64,000 nucleotides of DNA from UBA4744 sp963717135 (GTDB lineage Bacteria; Actinomycetota; Acidimicrobiia; Spongiisociales; UBA4744). The notes beneath the pieces were generated by a model. That model worked only from the letters and a program-made list of their open reading frames with translations, did not search any database and was not told the origin of the DNA. Location of the stretch: NCBI GenBank assembly GCA_963717135.1, contig CAVQVN010000009.1, forward strand, positions 248,001 to 312,000. Reading direction: 5' to 3'. Position numbers and translations under genes: made by a program. Below, one piece after another: positions 8,718-17,112 of this stretch (position 1 is its first letter; the number at the start of each line of letters is the position of its first letter).

Positions 8718-8730
8718 GTTTTGTCAAAAC
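8718..8730. promoter_or_regulatory. 13-bp palindrome inside the operon, before the hydroxylase genes
   Basis: GTTTTGTCAAAAC is a perfect inverted repeat with one central base, in the only intergenic gap of the operon and 19 bp before the FAD-subunit start. It contains TTGACA on the coding strand, but there is no room for a -10 box before the start codon. An operator or RNA element is more likely than a promoter. Confidence 0.35.
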
Positions 8731-8769
8731 TACGCGTCTCGGAGCAAACCGTGCGGCACTTCGCCGGTC

Positions 8770-10170
8770 TCAACCGGCGGCCAGAGCGTTGACGGCATCG
8801 ACGAACACTTCCATGGGTGCTTCCACCAACCCGGCGCCGACCATTCCGACGCCCGGTTCTCTGCCTGCCACACCGGTGTTGATCTGCGGCCGAACTCCGG
8901 TGCGTACCACCAAAATGGCGTCGATCCCCGTTGGTGTACCCCGGAATTCCAGAATGGGGATCTGAAACGAGGGGTGCTCGGCCATGGTGATCTCGTACAT
9001 CGCCAGAGTTCGTTGCACGGCTCCGGTGGCCGTACCTCCAACGAAACCCACGATGGCCGGCGAGGCAGCCATGGCGAACCCGCCCAGGCCGACCGTTTCG
9101 GTAATGGCCGAGTCTCCAATATCGGGGTTGGCATCCTCGGCTGTGAACGATCCGAGAAACAGCCCATCCACGATCGGAGCCGGCGCGGTGAACCACCGGT
9201 CCCCGGTTCCGGAAAGCCGGATTCCGAATTCGGTTCCGTTGCGGGCCATCGTCGTGACCAGGCTGGAGTGTTTCACCCCGGAGGCGGCATCCACGATCAG
9301 TTTTCCGGCGGCCATCACCAGATTGAGCATGAAGTGGTCGTTGGAGTCGATGAACGAATAGACCGCCGCCCGATCGGCCACGGGCGCCCCGTTCCCCTCA
9401 ACCAACGCTGCCCCGATGAGGCGGAGCAATAGAGAGGTTGCAGCCCGATTGCGATTGTGCCCGTCGTCGCCCATCTGCAAAGCCTGGGCAATCAAGGACC
9501 GCAGATCGATCGGCCCGCTCCTCCGTACCGCCTCACCGACCACGGGGCCCAGGACACGTTCCATCCACTGGAGGCGGGCGATCACCTCTGGACCGTATGC
9601 ACCGTATCGGAGAACCTTGCCGAGGCCTTCATTGAGAGTGGAATAAGCTACTCCCCCGGTTTCCGGGTCTTCCACCACCAGGACCGGCATCGACGGGCTG
9701 ATGACCCCGGCCATCGGACCAGCTGCCCGATGATGGTGACATGGAGAGAGTTCGATATCGCCGGCTTCAAGCTTGGCGACGGCATCTTCGGGAGTAGTTG
9801 CGAAACCTTCGTACAACATGGCGCCCATCAGCGCACCCCGCATCGGTCCACTGGCTTCCGCCCACGTCAGCGGTGGGCCGGCATGCAAAAACCGGCGTTC
9901 CGTCATGCCGGGTATCACATCGCGAGCCGGAACGACATCGGCCAGGTGGGGTCGTACGGCCAGCATCCGGGCCACGGCCACCCGGTTGGCTTCTGCAACT
10001 TCCGGCCGTCCGGCCAGTTCGGCCAGGGCCAGTTCGGTACCACTCTGCGGAGGACTCCACTCGGTTCTGCGGACTTCAACGCTTTGCGCCTCGATAGCAC
10101 CGGCCAGTACTTCGACTCCGGCGGTTACGACTACAGGTTCGGTGTCGAGGAGGCGTTCGAGTTCGCTCAT
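8770..10170 (-). CDS. DUF1116 protein (YlbE/AllG family), carbamoyltransferase-complex subunit
   Basis: The 466-residue protein matches the DUF1116 family. Its MRGALMGAMLYEG and FHAG-like LHAGPPLTW segments and the C-terminal TGVRPQINTGVAG segment look like that family. In E. coli the homologue is reported as one of three subunits of oxamate carbamoyltransferase, with FdrA and the DUF2877 protein. The start at 10170 overlaps the fdrA stop as ATGA, so the two are translationally coupled. With a barbiturase-family gene in the same operon, I infer that its substrate is ureidomalonate rather than oxalurate. Confidence 0.85.
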   Translation of the reverse strand: MSELERLLDTEPVVVTAGVEVLAGAIEAQSVEVRRTEWSPPQSGTELALAELAGRPEVAEANRVAVARMLAVRPHLADVVPARDVIPGMTERRFLHAGPPLTWAEASGPMRGALMGAMLYEGFATTPEDAVAKLEAGDIELSPCHHHRAAGPMAGVISPSMPVLVVEDPETGGVAYSTLNEGLGKVLRYGAYGPEVIARLQWMERVLGPVVGEAVRRSGPIDLRSLIAQALQMGDDGHNRNRAATSLLLRLIGAALVEGNGAPVADRAAVYSFIDSNDHFMLNLVMAAGKLIVDAASGVKHSSLVTTMARNGTEFGIRLSGTGDRWFTAPAPIVDGLFLGSFTAEDANPDIGDSAITETVGLGGFAMAASPAIVGFVGGTATGAVQRTLAMYEITMAEHPSFQIPILEFRGTPTGIDAILVVRTGVRPQINTGVAGREPGVGMVGAGLVEAPMEVFVDAVNALAAG

Positions 10171-11597
10171 CGGACATCTCCTTCGATCAAAGAGATCGCG
10201 TGTCGAGCCGCCGAGGCATTGGACAGCCAGACCGAAGCTCCCGCTTCGTTGAGCAGACGGGCTTGACGGTCCCGGTCCTGGGGATCGCCCCTGGACCCGC
10301 ACAGTGACACCACGACCGCGATTCCTCTGGCAACCGCCCCGGCGATGACCGCAGCAAGCTCAGCGGCCGGATCGGGATGAGCTCCGTACCCCAGCACAAC
10401 GTCGAGCAGGATGACCCCCACCCGGGAGTCATCGGCGGCGACCCCCAACCGTTGTATGCGGAGCCGCTGATCGATCATGGGATGGGCCCGGCCGCGGGTG
10501 TACTGGTCCTCGCCGTAATCGATGATCGTATGACCGGGGGCGGCTTCGTCACTTTGAACCTCGCCCAGCGTGGCGGCCACCAGACGGGCGGCTTCACTGC
10601 TGAGACTTCCACCGGAGAACAAACCCCTCATTACCCCCGGACGATGGTCGTCGGTGGCGGCCGGCCACGAGGCGTATACCGGTGGAGCTTTGCCGAGCAC
10701 CGCCAGGGCATCACTCACCGAACCTTCCAGGGTGATGTCCTCTTCACCGAGGAAGGCCAGCACGGTCGGCGTGGTGCACTCCTCGGCCGCCTGTCTGACC
10801 CGGGCCGCCACCTCGGGGGCCGGTGGTTTGGAGACGACGATCAGCACCTCTGTGCTCGGATCGGCATCAAGAGCCGCCAAGCCCCGGAGCGTGGACGATC
10901 CGCCCACCTCGACCGACAGGTCGTGGCTACCGGTTCCCAGCGCGTTGCGGACCCCGACGCCGGCATCATCGAGAAGGCAGCACAACTGCTGGATACCGGT
11001 CCCGGCGGCACCGACGATTCCGACCGGGCCCGGCTGAACCACGTTGGCAAAGCCGAGGCCGATGCCGTTGACGATGGCCGTGCCGCAGTCGGGTCCCATG
11101 ACCAGTAGACCCAACCGGCCGGCCGCCTCCTTGAGTTTCACCTCCTGGGCGACCGGCACGTTGTCGCTGAAGACCATCACATCGAGGCCGTGTTCCAGAG
11201 CATCCATTGCTTCGACGAAAGCATGCTCGCCGGGTACCGAGATCAAGGCGAGAGTGGCCCCGGCGGCGGCGGATCCGATCACGTGAGCCGGTGGAGTAGT
11301 CAGCATCCCCGAGTCTCCGGCCGCCCGGGAGACCAGAGCTTCTTCGAGGACCCGGCGGGCGTGGGCGACCGATTGCTCATCAACGGCTCGCACTGCGACG
11401 ATCAAGTCGTTGGGTCCGGCGTCTCCGATGGACTTCAGGTCGAACCCCATACCGGATAACAGCTCATGGTTGAGGTCGGTCGCCATTGCCACCAGGGCCT
11501 CCTCGACTCCCGGTGCCTGCTGCAAGGCGCGGCTCGCTTGCATGAGCCGCACGGAATCGTGGTAGGTGCCGCGCCGAACCTCAACGCTATCCATCAT
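10167..11597 (-). CDS. fdrA: FdrA family protein, carbamoyltransferase-complex subunit
   Basis: The 476-residue protein has the FdrA organisation: two succinyl-CoA-synthetase-alpha-like Rossmann domains. The N-terminal half carries the VMVFSDNVPVAQEVKLKEAA segment and MGPDCGTAI. The middle has PGPVGIVGAAGTGIQQ and GTGSHDLS, and the C-terminal part has DVVLGYGAHPDPA. FdrA is a subunit of the oxamate carbamoyltransferase complex in E. coli (with YlbE and YlbF). The gene overlaps the DUF2877 gene by 11 bp upstream and the DUF1116 gene by 4 bp downstream. The start is GTG-free: two ATGs stand in tandem at 11597 and 11594. Confidence 0.9.
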   Translation of the reverse strand: MMDSVEVRRGTYHDSVRLMQASRALQQAPGVEEALVAMATDLNHELLSGMGFDLKSIGDAGPNDLIVAVRAVDEQSVAHARRVLEEALVSRAAGDSGMLTTPPAHVIGSAAAGATLALISVPGEHAFVEAMDALEHGLDVMVFSDNVPVAQEVKLKEAAGRLGLLVMGPDCGTAIVNGIGLGFANVVQPGPVGIVGAAGTGIQQLCCLLDDAGVGVRNALGTGSHDLSVEVGGSSTLRGLAALDADPSTEVLIVVSKPPAPEVAARVRQAAEECTTPTVLAFLGEEDITLEGSVSDALAVLGKAPPVYASWPAATDDHRPGVMRGLFSGGSLSSEAARLVAATLGEVQSDEAAPGHTIIDYGEDQYTRGRAHPMIDQRLRIQRLGVAADDSRVGVILLDVVLGYGAHPDPAAELAAVIAGAVARGIAVVVSLCGSRGDPQDRDRQARLLNEAGASVWLSNASAARHAISLIEGDVR

Positions 11598-12432
11598 CGA
11601 AAGCTCCTTCGGCCAATGATTCGGCGGCCAGCAGAGTGCCGCAAGCCGTGGCCACCCCCGAACTACTGCCCATCTTGTGCAATCCGGCGACGGCCTCTTC
11701 CATGCTGCCCCGCCCCGTCAAGGCGTGGAGGAAAGCCGCCACCGGGTCGGCTACTTCCCCCGCCACCGCGTGCCGGAGTAATGCCGCAGACAACGCGGTG
11801 GTGCGGAAGGGCGCCTCGGTGAGCACGACCGGCGCGACCGCGGCCAGCATCCCTCCGGCTCCCGGGACACCAACAGCCGGTCCCAGCAACCGCAGGCCGG
11901 CCAGCATCCCCACCAGAACATCATCGCCTTCCGGAGTGAGCCCCTCCCCCTTGCCGAGCAGCGCACACATTGCCTGTCGAACGGCGGCCGGATCATTGTT
12001 CTTCAACGAACGTCCCAGACCCTCATCGTCGGGACATTCGAATCGACCCCGGGCGTCGGAACATTGAACGGCTAGATCCGCCGGGCAAATTGACTCCAGC
12101 GCTGGACGCGGATCCCACCACCGGACCACATTGGCCCTGACCCCTCCGATTTCCAGCCGCCCATCGCCGACCGTGCAACGATCTCCCGACTGTGAGCAGA
12201 CCGTCGCCGTCGGTTCTGCGATGGTCAACCCGTTTGGCAGGCGAACTGCCCCGGATCCGGAAAGCACCAGCACCTGTCCGCCTGCCTGCAACCAGGCGGC
12301 ATTGGAGGAGGCACCGAGCAGTACTCCCGGCTTGCGGGGGCCTTCCAGCAGATGCTGAACGCCCCGGCTGGCCGCCGCCGGCAAAGAAGCCGGTGCACTG
12401 GCCAGGCCGGACGGGCGCTGCTCGGTCGGCAT
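11587..12432 (-). CDS. DUF2877 protein (YlbF/AllH family), carbamoyltransferase-complex subunit
   Basis: The 281-residue protein shows the DUF2877 core GKGEGLTPEGDDVLVGMLAG at about residue 160, the hallmark of the family, and a C-terminal GMGSSSG-like MGSSSGVATACGTLL. It is the third member of the FdrA/DUF1116/DUF2877 set. It starts 6 bp after the amidohydrolase stop and ends inside fdrA. I infer that the three proteins form one complex. Confidence 0.85.
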   Translation of the reverse strand: MPTEQRPSGLASAPASLPAAASRGVQHLLEGPRKPGVLLGASSNAAWLQAGGQVLVLSGSGAVRLPNGLTIAEPTATVCSQSGDRCTVGDGRLEIGGVRANVVRWWDPRPALESICPADLAVQCSDARGRFECPDDEGLGRSLKNNDPAAVRQAMCALLGKGEGLTPEGDDVLVGMLAGLRLLGPAVGVPGAGGMLAAVAPVVLTEAPFRTTALSAALLRHAVAGEVADPVAAFLHALTGRGSMEEAVAGLHKMGSSSGVATACGTLLAAESLAEGAFDDG

Positions 12433-12438
12433 CGTTGG

Positions 12439-13539
12439 TCAGCCGAGATCGACGATTGCCGCCACCGGACCTCCTCCGGAAGGCCCCTGATGAATGGCGG
12501 CAACCGATACGAAGACCGCCGGATCGTCCACTGCCGCCGCTACTACTCCTCCAACTGCTCCCTTGATATGACGATGGTGATGCACGTCGGAGTCGTCGAG
12601 TGCCACCTGGCGGCGACCCCGTAACTTGGCGGTGGGATCGGCTTCGCACTTCACGAAGACGTTGACCAGTCGGCCTTCGAGGTCGGAAGACCTCGCTCGT
12701 TCGGGAAGGTCCAGGCCGGCCGAACGGATCGCTTCATAGACGCCTTCGAAATCGAGAGCGTCCTTCATGACGCTGTGGCCGATCCGGTACCGGCCACCCG
12801 CGCCGCGCACGTTGCCGACCACCACGGTCTGAGCCTGGTTCAGCTCAACGCCCGAGGAACAAGAGGCCACCGAGGAGTAGAGCGAAAGATCGTGTCCGAT
12901 CTGTTCCTCGGTGGGAACCGTTTCGATCTCCCCCAGTGCATAGGCGATGCCCAGTCCCGAAGTTCCGTTGGAGATGTTCATCGATTCGAGGGGGTCTTCG
13001 GTCACGACGGTATGGCCGCGCGACTTTGCGTCGTTGATCGTATCCATGGTCAGCAGCGGAGTCTTGGTCTGCACGTAATGAACGTCGGCCGGGTTTTCGA
13101 TGCCGGCTTCTTTCATCGCCTGTTTGACACCTGCGGCAACCTTTTCGACCATCGCCGGCCGGCCGATGTCTTCTGGGAGGATGATCTCACTCATCGCATA
13201 ACCGACCGCCAACCGCGGTTCGTTCGTTGGATCGGGTTCACCGGCCACCCTCGCAAAGACCGTGGCATGTGGAGTGAGGATGCCGTCGGTTCCACCCGAC
13301 CACACCATGGGGATCTCTTTGACTTCCTCGACGGGACGGGTCCCTAGCTCCATCAGCACATCGCGAAAGGCGCGATCGGCCAGGATTCTCGTGAAATCAT
13401 TGACCCCGCCGTTCCCTTCGGTCTTGCCTACGACCGCAATGACCTCATCGGCGGCGAACACCCCTCGTTCGATCAGGGACCTCAAACCCGATGCATCGGC
13501 GACACTCTCGAGGATGACCTTACGCGCTTCAATGGCCAT
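12439..13539 (-). CDS. Ring-opening amidohydrolase, likely barbiturase
   Basis: The 366-residue protein has the three-repeat fold of the cyanuric acid hydrolase/barbiturase family, with one Lys-Ser pair per repeat. These are Lys39 (GKTEGNGG) with Ser81 (VWSGG), Lys159 (QTKTPLL) with Ser228/229 (SCSSG), and Lys297 (VKCEAD) with Ser354 (GPSGGGP). The family opens barbiturate to ureidomalonate or cyanurate to carboxybiuret, and sequence alone does not firmly tell which. The molybdenum hydroxylase and cytosine deaminase beside it favour barbiturate. The start has GGGGAGAG upstream. It is the first gene of the operon. Confidence 0.9.
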   Translation of the reverse strand: MAIEARKVILESVADASGLRSLIERGVFAADEVIAVVGKTEGNGGVNDFTRILADRAFRDVLMELGTRPVEEVKEIPMVWSGGTDGILTPHATVFARVAGEPDPTNEPRLAVGYAMSEIILPEDIGRPAMVEKVAAGVKQAMKEAGIENPADVHYVQTKTPLLTMDTINDAKSRGHTVVTEDPLESMNISNGTSGLGIAYALGEIETVPTEEQIGHDLSLYSSVASCSSGVELNQAQTVVVGNVRGAGGRYRIGHSVMKDALDFEGVYEAIRSAGLDLPERARSSDLEGRLVNVFVKCEADPTAKLRGRRQVALDDSDVHHHRHIKGAVGGVVAAAVDDPAVFVSVAAIHQGPSGGGPVAAIVDLG

Positions 13540-13592
13540 TACCGCTCTCCCCTGCTGGTTGGACGGCCACCTTCGGGCAACCGTCGAGACGG

Positions 13593-13653
13593 ATGTCGTA
13601 CGTACTACTCATACTCCGACATGATTCGTCCCGACACTAGGGACCAACGTCCC
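13593..13653. promoter_or_regulatory. Divergent control region between the amidohydrolase and cytosine deaminase genes
   Basis: Three half-sites alternate here: GTCCC (13628-13632), GGGAC (13640-13644) and GTCCC (13649-13653). The last two form the inverted repeat GGGACCAACGTCCC, whose GGGAC-N4-GTCCC layout recalls the DosR/DevR box core. A second inverted repeat is ATGTCG (13593-13598) with CGACAT (13617-13622). The region is about 127 bp and must hold both promoters. The regulator is unknown and no regulator gene is adjacent. Confidence 0.45.
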
Positions 13654-13666
13654 CTCGATCCTGCGG

Positions 13667-14134
13667 TTGGACCGGACTGTGTGCCAAGCTGGAGAGGTGG
13701 ACGTCTATCTTCAAGCAGCCATTAATGAGGCCCGGAGAGGGTTAGCCGAGGGAGGCATCCCGATCGGCTCGGTGTTGGTGGTTGATGGAGCAATCGTGGG
13801 AAGGGGTCACAACCGTCGAGTTCAGCGCCAAAGCGCCATCCTCCACGCTGAGATGGATTGCCTGGAGAACGCCGGCCGCTTGCCGGCCGCCGACTATCGA
13901 CGGTCGGTGTTGTATTCCACTCTCTCCCCGTGCGACATGTGCAGCGGCGCCATCCTCCTCTACCGGATTCCCCGAGTCGTGGTCGGGGAAAACCGCACTT
14001 TCCAGGGACCGCAAGAGCATCTCCGCTTGCGGGGTGTCGAGGTCGAGATCGTCGATGACCCCACTTGCGTGCAGTTGATGGAGGGCTTCATCGCTGCCCG
14101 GCCGGAGTTGTGGAACGAGGACATCGGCGAGTAG
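13667..14134 (+). CDS. Cytosine deaminase, fungal Fcy1 type
   Basis: From TTG at 13667 the protein has 155 residues. The zinc site is His60 with catalytic Glu62 (LHAEMD) and Cys89/Cys92 (SPCDMC). Its sequence follows yeast Fcy1 closely: GGIPIG, RGHN, LENAGRL, LSPCDMCSGAI, IPRVVVGEN and the C-terminal EDIGE are all in the same order. This makes cytosine deamination to uracil the most likely reaction, rather than tRNA or guanine deamination. The start is uncertain: TTG 13667, GTG 13679 and GTG 13697 are all in frame, and homology begins near 13697. It diverges from the operon that would use its product. Confidence 0.88.
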   Translation: MDRTVCQAGEVDVYLQAAINEARRGLAEGGIPIGSVLVVDGAIVGRGHNRRVQRQSAILHAEMDCLENAGRLPAADYRRSVLYSTLSPCDMCSGAILLYRIPRVVVGENRTFQGPQEHLRLRGVEVEIVDDPTCVQLMEGFIAARPELWNEDIGE

Positions 14135-14178
14135 CCGTCGCCTCCCCAACGATGGAGAACGGCTACCATGCCGCTCTC

Positions 14179-16005
14179 ATGTCCGGTACCCCCTTCCGCA
14201 ATGTGGCGTTGATCGCGCACGTCGACCATGGCAAAACGACCCTGGTCGACGCCATGCTGTCCGCCGCCGGAGTGTTCGGGTCACACGAAACGCGGGTGGA
14301 CCGGGTGATGGATTCGAATGATCAGGAACGGGAGCGAGGCATCACCATCCTCGCCAAGGCAGCCTCGATCGATTGGAGAGGCACCAAGATCAACCTGGTC
14401 GACACACCCGGGCACGCCGACTTCGGGGGTGAGGTCGAACGGGCCCTGGCCTTGGTGGACGGCGTTCTGCTTCTCGTCGATGCCGCCGAGGGGCCGATGC
14501 CCCAGACCCGCTATGTCCTCTCCAAGGCGCTGGCTCTCCACCTTCCGGCCGTGGTCGTGATCAACAAGGTCGATAGGGCCGATACGAGATTGGCTGCGGT
14601 GGTCGATGAGATCTACGAACTCTTCTTCGACCTCGAGGCCACCGATGCCCACATCGAATTCCCGATCATCTCCTCGATCGCCCGCCACGGCAGGGCGATC
14701 AACGGCGTAGGCATTCCTGGGGAGAACGATGATCTATCCCCTTTGCTGGACGCCATCGTCGACAGGATTCCCGCCGCGGCCGGTGACCCCGAGGCCCCGC
14801 TGCAGGCGCTCGTCACCAACCTCGACGCATCGGACTACCTAGGCAGGTTGGCGATCGGCCGGGTGGTCAACGGTACCCTCCAGGCCGGCACCCAGATAGC
14901 CCTCTGCCATGCCAACGAAGAGGAGCCACCCCTCAAGCGGAGGCTGGGCCAACTGATGGGATTCGCCGGGCTGGGCCGCATCGATGTCGAGCAGCGGACG
15001 GCCGGCGATTTGTTTGTGGTGGCCGGCTTCCCCGAAGTCGAAATCGGCGACACCTTGGCCGACGCCGACGATCCTCGGCCTCTTCCCCGTCTCGTCGTCG
15101 ATGAGCCGGTTTTGCGCATGACGTTCGGCGTCAACACATCACCTCTGGCCGGGCGCGACGGATCGCTCCTCACCTCGCGTCAGATCCGGGAACGCCTAGA
15201 ACGAGAAGTGCTCGGCAACGTGTCGATCCGGATCGGACCGACGGCCTCTCCCGAGATAATCGAGGTGGCCGGACGCGGAGAGCTGCAGTTGGCCGTGTTG
15301 ATCGAATCGATGCGTCGGGAAGGTTTTGAATTGCAGGTCAGCAGACCGGAAGTGATCATCCGTGAGATCGAGGGCAAACCACATGAGCCGGTCGAGCGCG
15401 CGGTGGTGGACGTCCCCGACGAGCACGTCGGGACGGTCACCCAGGCAGTTGCCCCTCGAAAGGGACAGATCACCGACCTTCGCCCCGGCGACCGGGGCCG
15501 AACCATCGTCACGATTGCGGCTCCCGCCCGGGGACTCCTGGGTTTCCGATCGCTCCTCATGACGACCACCCGGGGGACGGCCCTGGTCCACCAGCACCAC
15601 GCCGGGTGGATGCCGTGGGCGGGGGAACTCCCCCATCGCCAGGGTGGGCCCCTCGTATGCGACCGGCGGGGAACTTCGACCGGATACGCTCTCGACAATC
15701 TGCAGAAGCGAGGAGAACTCTTCATCGGTTCGGGAGAAGAGGTCTATGAAGGCATGATCTTCGGCGAGAACTCCCGGCCGGATGAGATGCCGGCCAATCC
15801 CACCAAACCGAAGCAACTCACCAATATCCGGACGCACGCTGCCGACGAAGCCATCCGGTTGAAACCGCCCCGCAGATTGACCCTCGAGATGGCTATAGAG
15901 TGGATCGCCGACGATGAGCTGGTCGAAGTCACTCCGTCGGCCATTCGGGTTCGCAAACGTTATCTCACCGAGAGCGAACGGAAATTGGCCAGGAAGAAGT
16001 CCTGA
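14179..16005 (+). CDS. typA: Translation-associated GTPase TypA/BipA
   Basis: The 608-residue protein has the translational GTPase signature: G1 AHVDHGKTT (about residue 13), RERGITIL (switch I), DTPGHADFGGEV and NKVD. The EF-G-like domains and the TypA C-terminal domain follow (LQKRGELFIGSGEEVYEGMI and NIRTHAADEAI). It binds the ribosome and helps assembly under stress or cold. ATG 14179 is chosen because homology begins there; an ATG at 14152 is also in frame. TACCAT lies 9 nt before 14179, suggesting a leaderless message. Confidence 0.95.
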   Translation: MSGTPFRNVALIAHVDHGKTTLVDAMLSAAGVFGSHETRVDRVMDSNDQERERGITILAKAASIDWRGTKINLVDTPGHADFGGEVERALALVDGVLLLVDAAEGPMPQTRYVLSKALALHLPAVVVINKVDRADTRLAAVVDEIYELFFDLEATDAHIEFPIISSIARHGRAINGVGIPGENDDLSPLLDAIVDRIPAAAGDPEAPLQALVTNLDASDYLGRLAIGRVVNGTLQAGTQIALCHANEEEPPLKRRLGQLMGFAGLGRIDVEQRTAGDLFVVAGFPEVEIGDTLADADDPRPLPRLVVDEPVLRMTFGVNTSPLAGRDGSLLTSRQIRERLEREVLGNVSIRIGPTASPEIIEVAGRGELQLAVLIESMRREGFELQVSRPEVIIREIEGKPHEPVERAVVDVPDEHVGTVTQAVAPRKGQITDLRPGDRGRTIVTIAAPARGLLGFRSLLMTTTRGTALVHQHHAGWMPWAGELPHRQGGPLVCDRRGTSTGYALDNLQKRGELFIGSGEEVYEGMIFGENSRPDEMPANPTKPKQLTNIRTHAADEAIRLKPPRRLTLEMAIEWIADDELVEVTPSAIRVRKRYLTESERKLARKKS

Positions 16006-16041
16006 GGGAAGGGCTTCCAACAACGTCGAACCGACCTGCAC

Positions 16042-17082
16042 TCATGGTCGGAACGCCACCTTGAGCACCCCGGGTTCCCGGGCGGCGAAACGGCGGTACA
16101 TCTCGGCTCCTTGTTCCAGCGGAACCCGCGGGTGAGTGAGCAACAGATCACCGGGCACGGTCAACTCTCCGGCCATCACCCGATCCATGAGCCGGTCCAG
16201 AATCGACCGTACCGGAGCCCGGCCTGTGCGAATGGTGAGATTGTGGTCGTACGCCTCGATCGGGGTGACCGCAAACCGATCGGCGGTGGGCACCGAGACG
16301 ATCGAGAGTGTTCCGCCCGCCCGGACGAGCCGGGCGGCCAGCTTCTGAGCGACCGGGGTTCCGGCTGCTTCAATCACCGACCCGAAAGCGTGATCCGGTC
16401 CCACTTCGTCGGGCGAAACCGGTTTCGCCCCCAGGAGTCCGGCCCGGCGCCGCCGGTCCGGGAGCGGGTCTACGGCCAACACCGGTGCGGCGCCCATCGA
16501 GATGGCGGCCACCGCGGCGCAGAGGCCCACCGACCCCAGTCCGACAACGGCAGCCGGGTGACCGGAAATGACGCCGGCCCGTTCGGCCGCATACCAGCCG
16601 GTCGGGAAGTTGTCGGCCAATAGCACCGCCTGCTCGTCGGAGATCAGATCCGGGACCCGCACCAGCGTCGACCCTGCCAGCGGGACCCGGACCCTCTCGG
16701 CCTGGCCACCCGACAACGCCTCAACAGTGGGGCGATCAGGATCGCCAAACCCGAACAACCGACCTGACTGGCACCTGGCGCTCAGTCCGGACCGACAACT
16801 TTCACACTCTCCGCAGTTAGTTGTGAAAGGAACCAGCACTCGGTCCCCGACCCCAATCTGGGTGACGTCCCCCCCGACGGCCACCACCCGACCGACCACT
16901 TCATGGCCCGCCACAACGCCGAACCGCACTCGTTCGCGGCCCTCATAAGGGTGAAGATCCGATCCACACAATCCGGCCGCCTCGACCGCCACCACCGCGT
17001 CGGTCGAAAGCTCGATCGTTGGTTCGGTCAGATCAGTTCGACAAGTGATGACACCAACGCCGTCCAGGGTCAGGCCTCGCAT
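16042..17082 (-). CDS. Zinc-dependent alcohol dehydrogenase family protein (MDR superfamily)
   Basis: The 346-residue protein has the MDR layout. Catalytic zinc ligands are in CGSDLHP and GHEVVGRV; the structural zinc loop is NCGECESCRSGLSARC. A Rossmann domain with VGLGSVGLCAAVAA follows. The substrate cannot be told; threonine or sorbitol dehydrogenase-like polyols are possible. ATG 17082 is preferred over GTG 17085 because TAGCCT lies 8 nt before it, as in other leaderless genes here. It converges with typA and is downstream of the HAD-like gene on the same strand. Confidence 0.88.
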   Translation of the reverse strand: MRGLTLDGVGVITCRTDLTEPTIELSTDAVVAVEAAGLCGSDLHPYEGRERVRFGVVAGHEVVGRVVAVGGDVTQIGVGDRVLVPFTTNCGECESCRSGLSARCQSGRLFGFGDPDRPTVEALSGGQAERVRVPLAGSTLVRVPDLISDEQAVLLADNFPTGWYAAERAGVISGHPAAVVGLGSVGLCAAVAAISMGAAPVLAVDPLPDRRRRAGLLGAKPVSPDEVGPDHAFGSVIEAAGTPVAQKLAARLVRAGGTLSIVSVPTADRFAVTPIEAYDHNLTIRTGRAPVRSILDRLMDRVMAGELTVPGDLLLTHPRVPLEQGAEMYRRFAAREPGVLKVAFRP

Positions 17083-17112
17083 CACGGGACAGGCTAGTTG
17101 TTAGGCCGGTGA

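Noticed and set aside
8770..12432. Plain allantoin/oxamate pathway for the FdrA set
   Set aside because: No allantoinase, allantoate or ureidoglycolate genes are present, and the first gene of the operon is a pyrimidine-type ring opener.
12439..13539. Cyanuric acid (s-triazine) degradation as the role of the amidohydrolase
   Set aside because: No biuret or allophanate hydrolase genes are near, while a cytosine deaminase and a molybdenum hydroxylase are. It is kept as an alternative reaction only.
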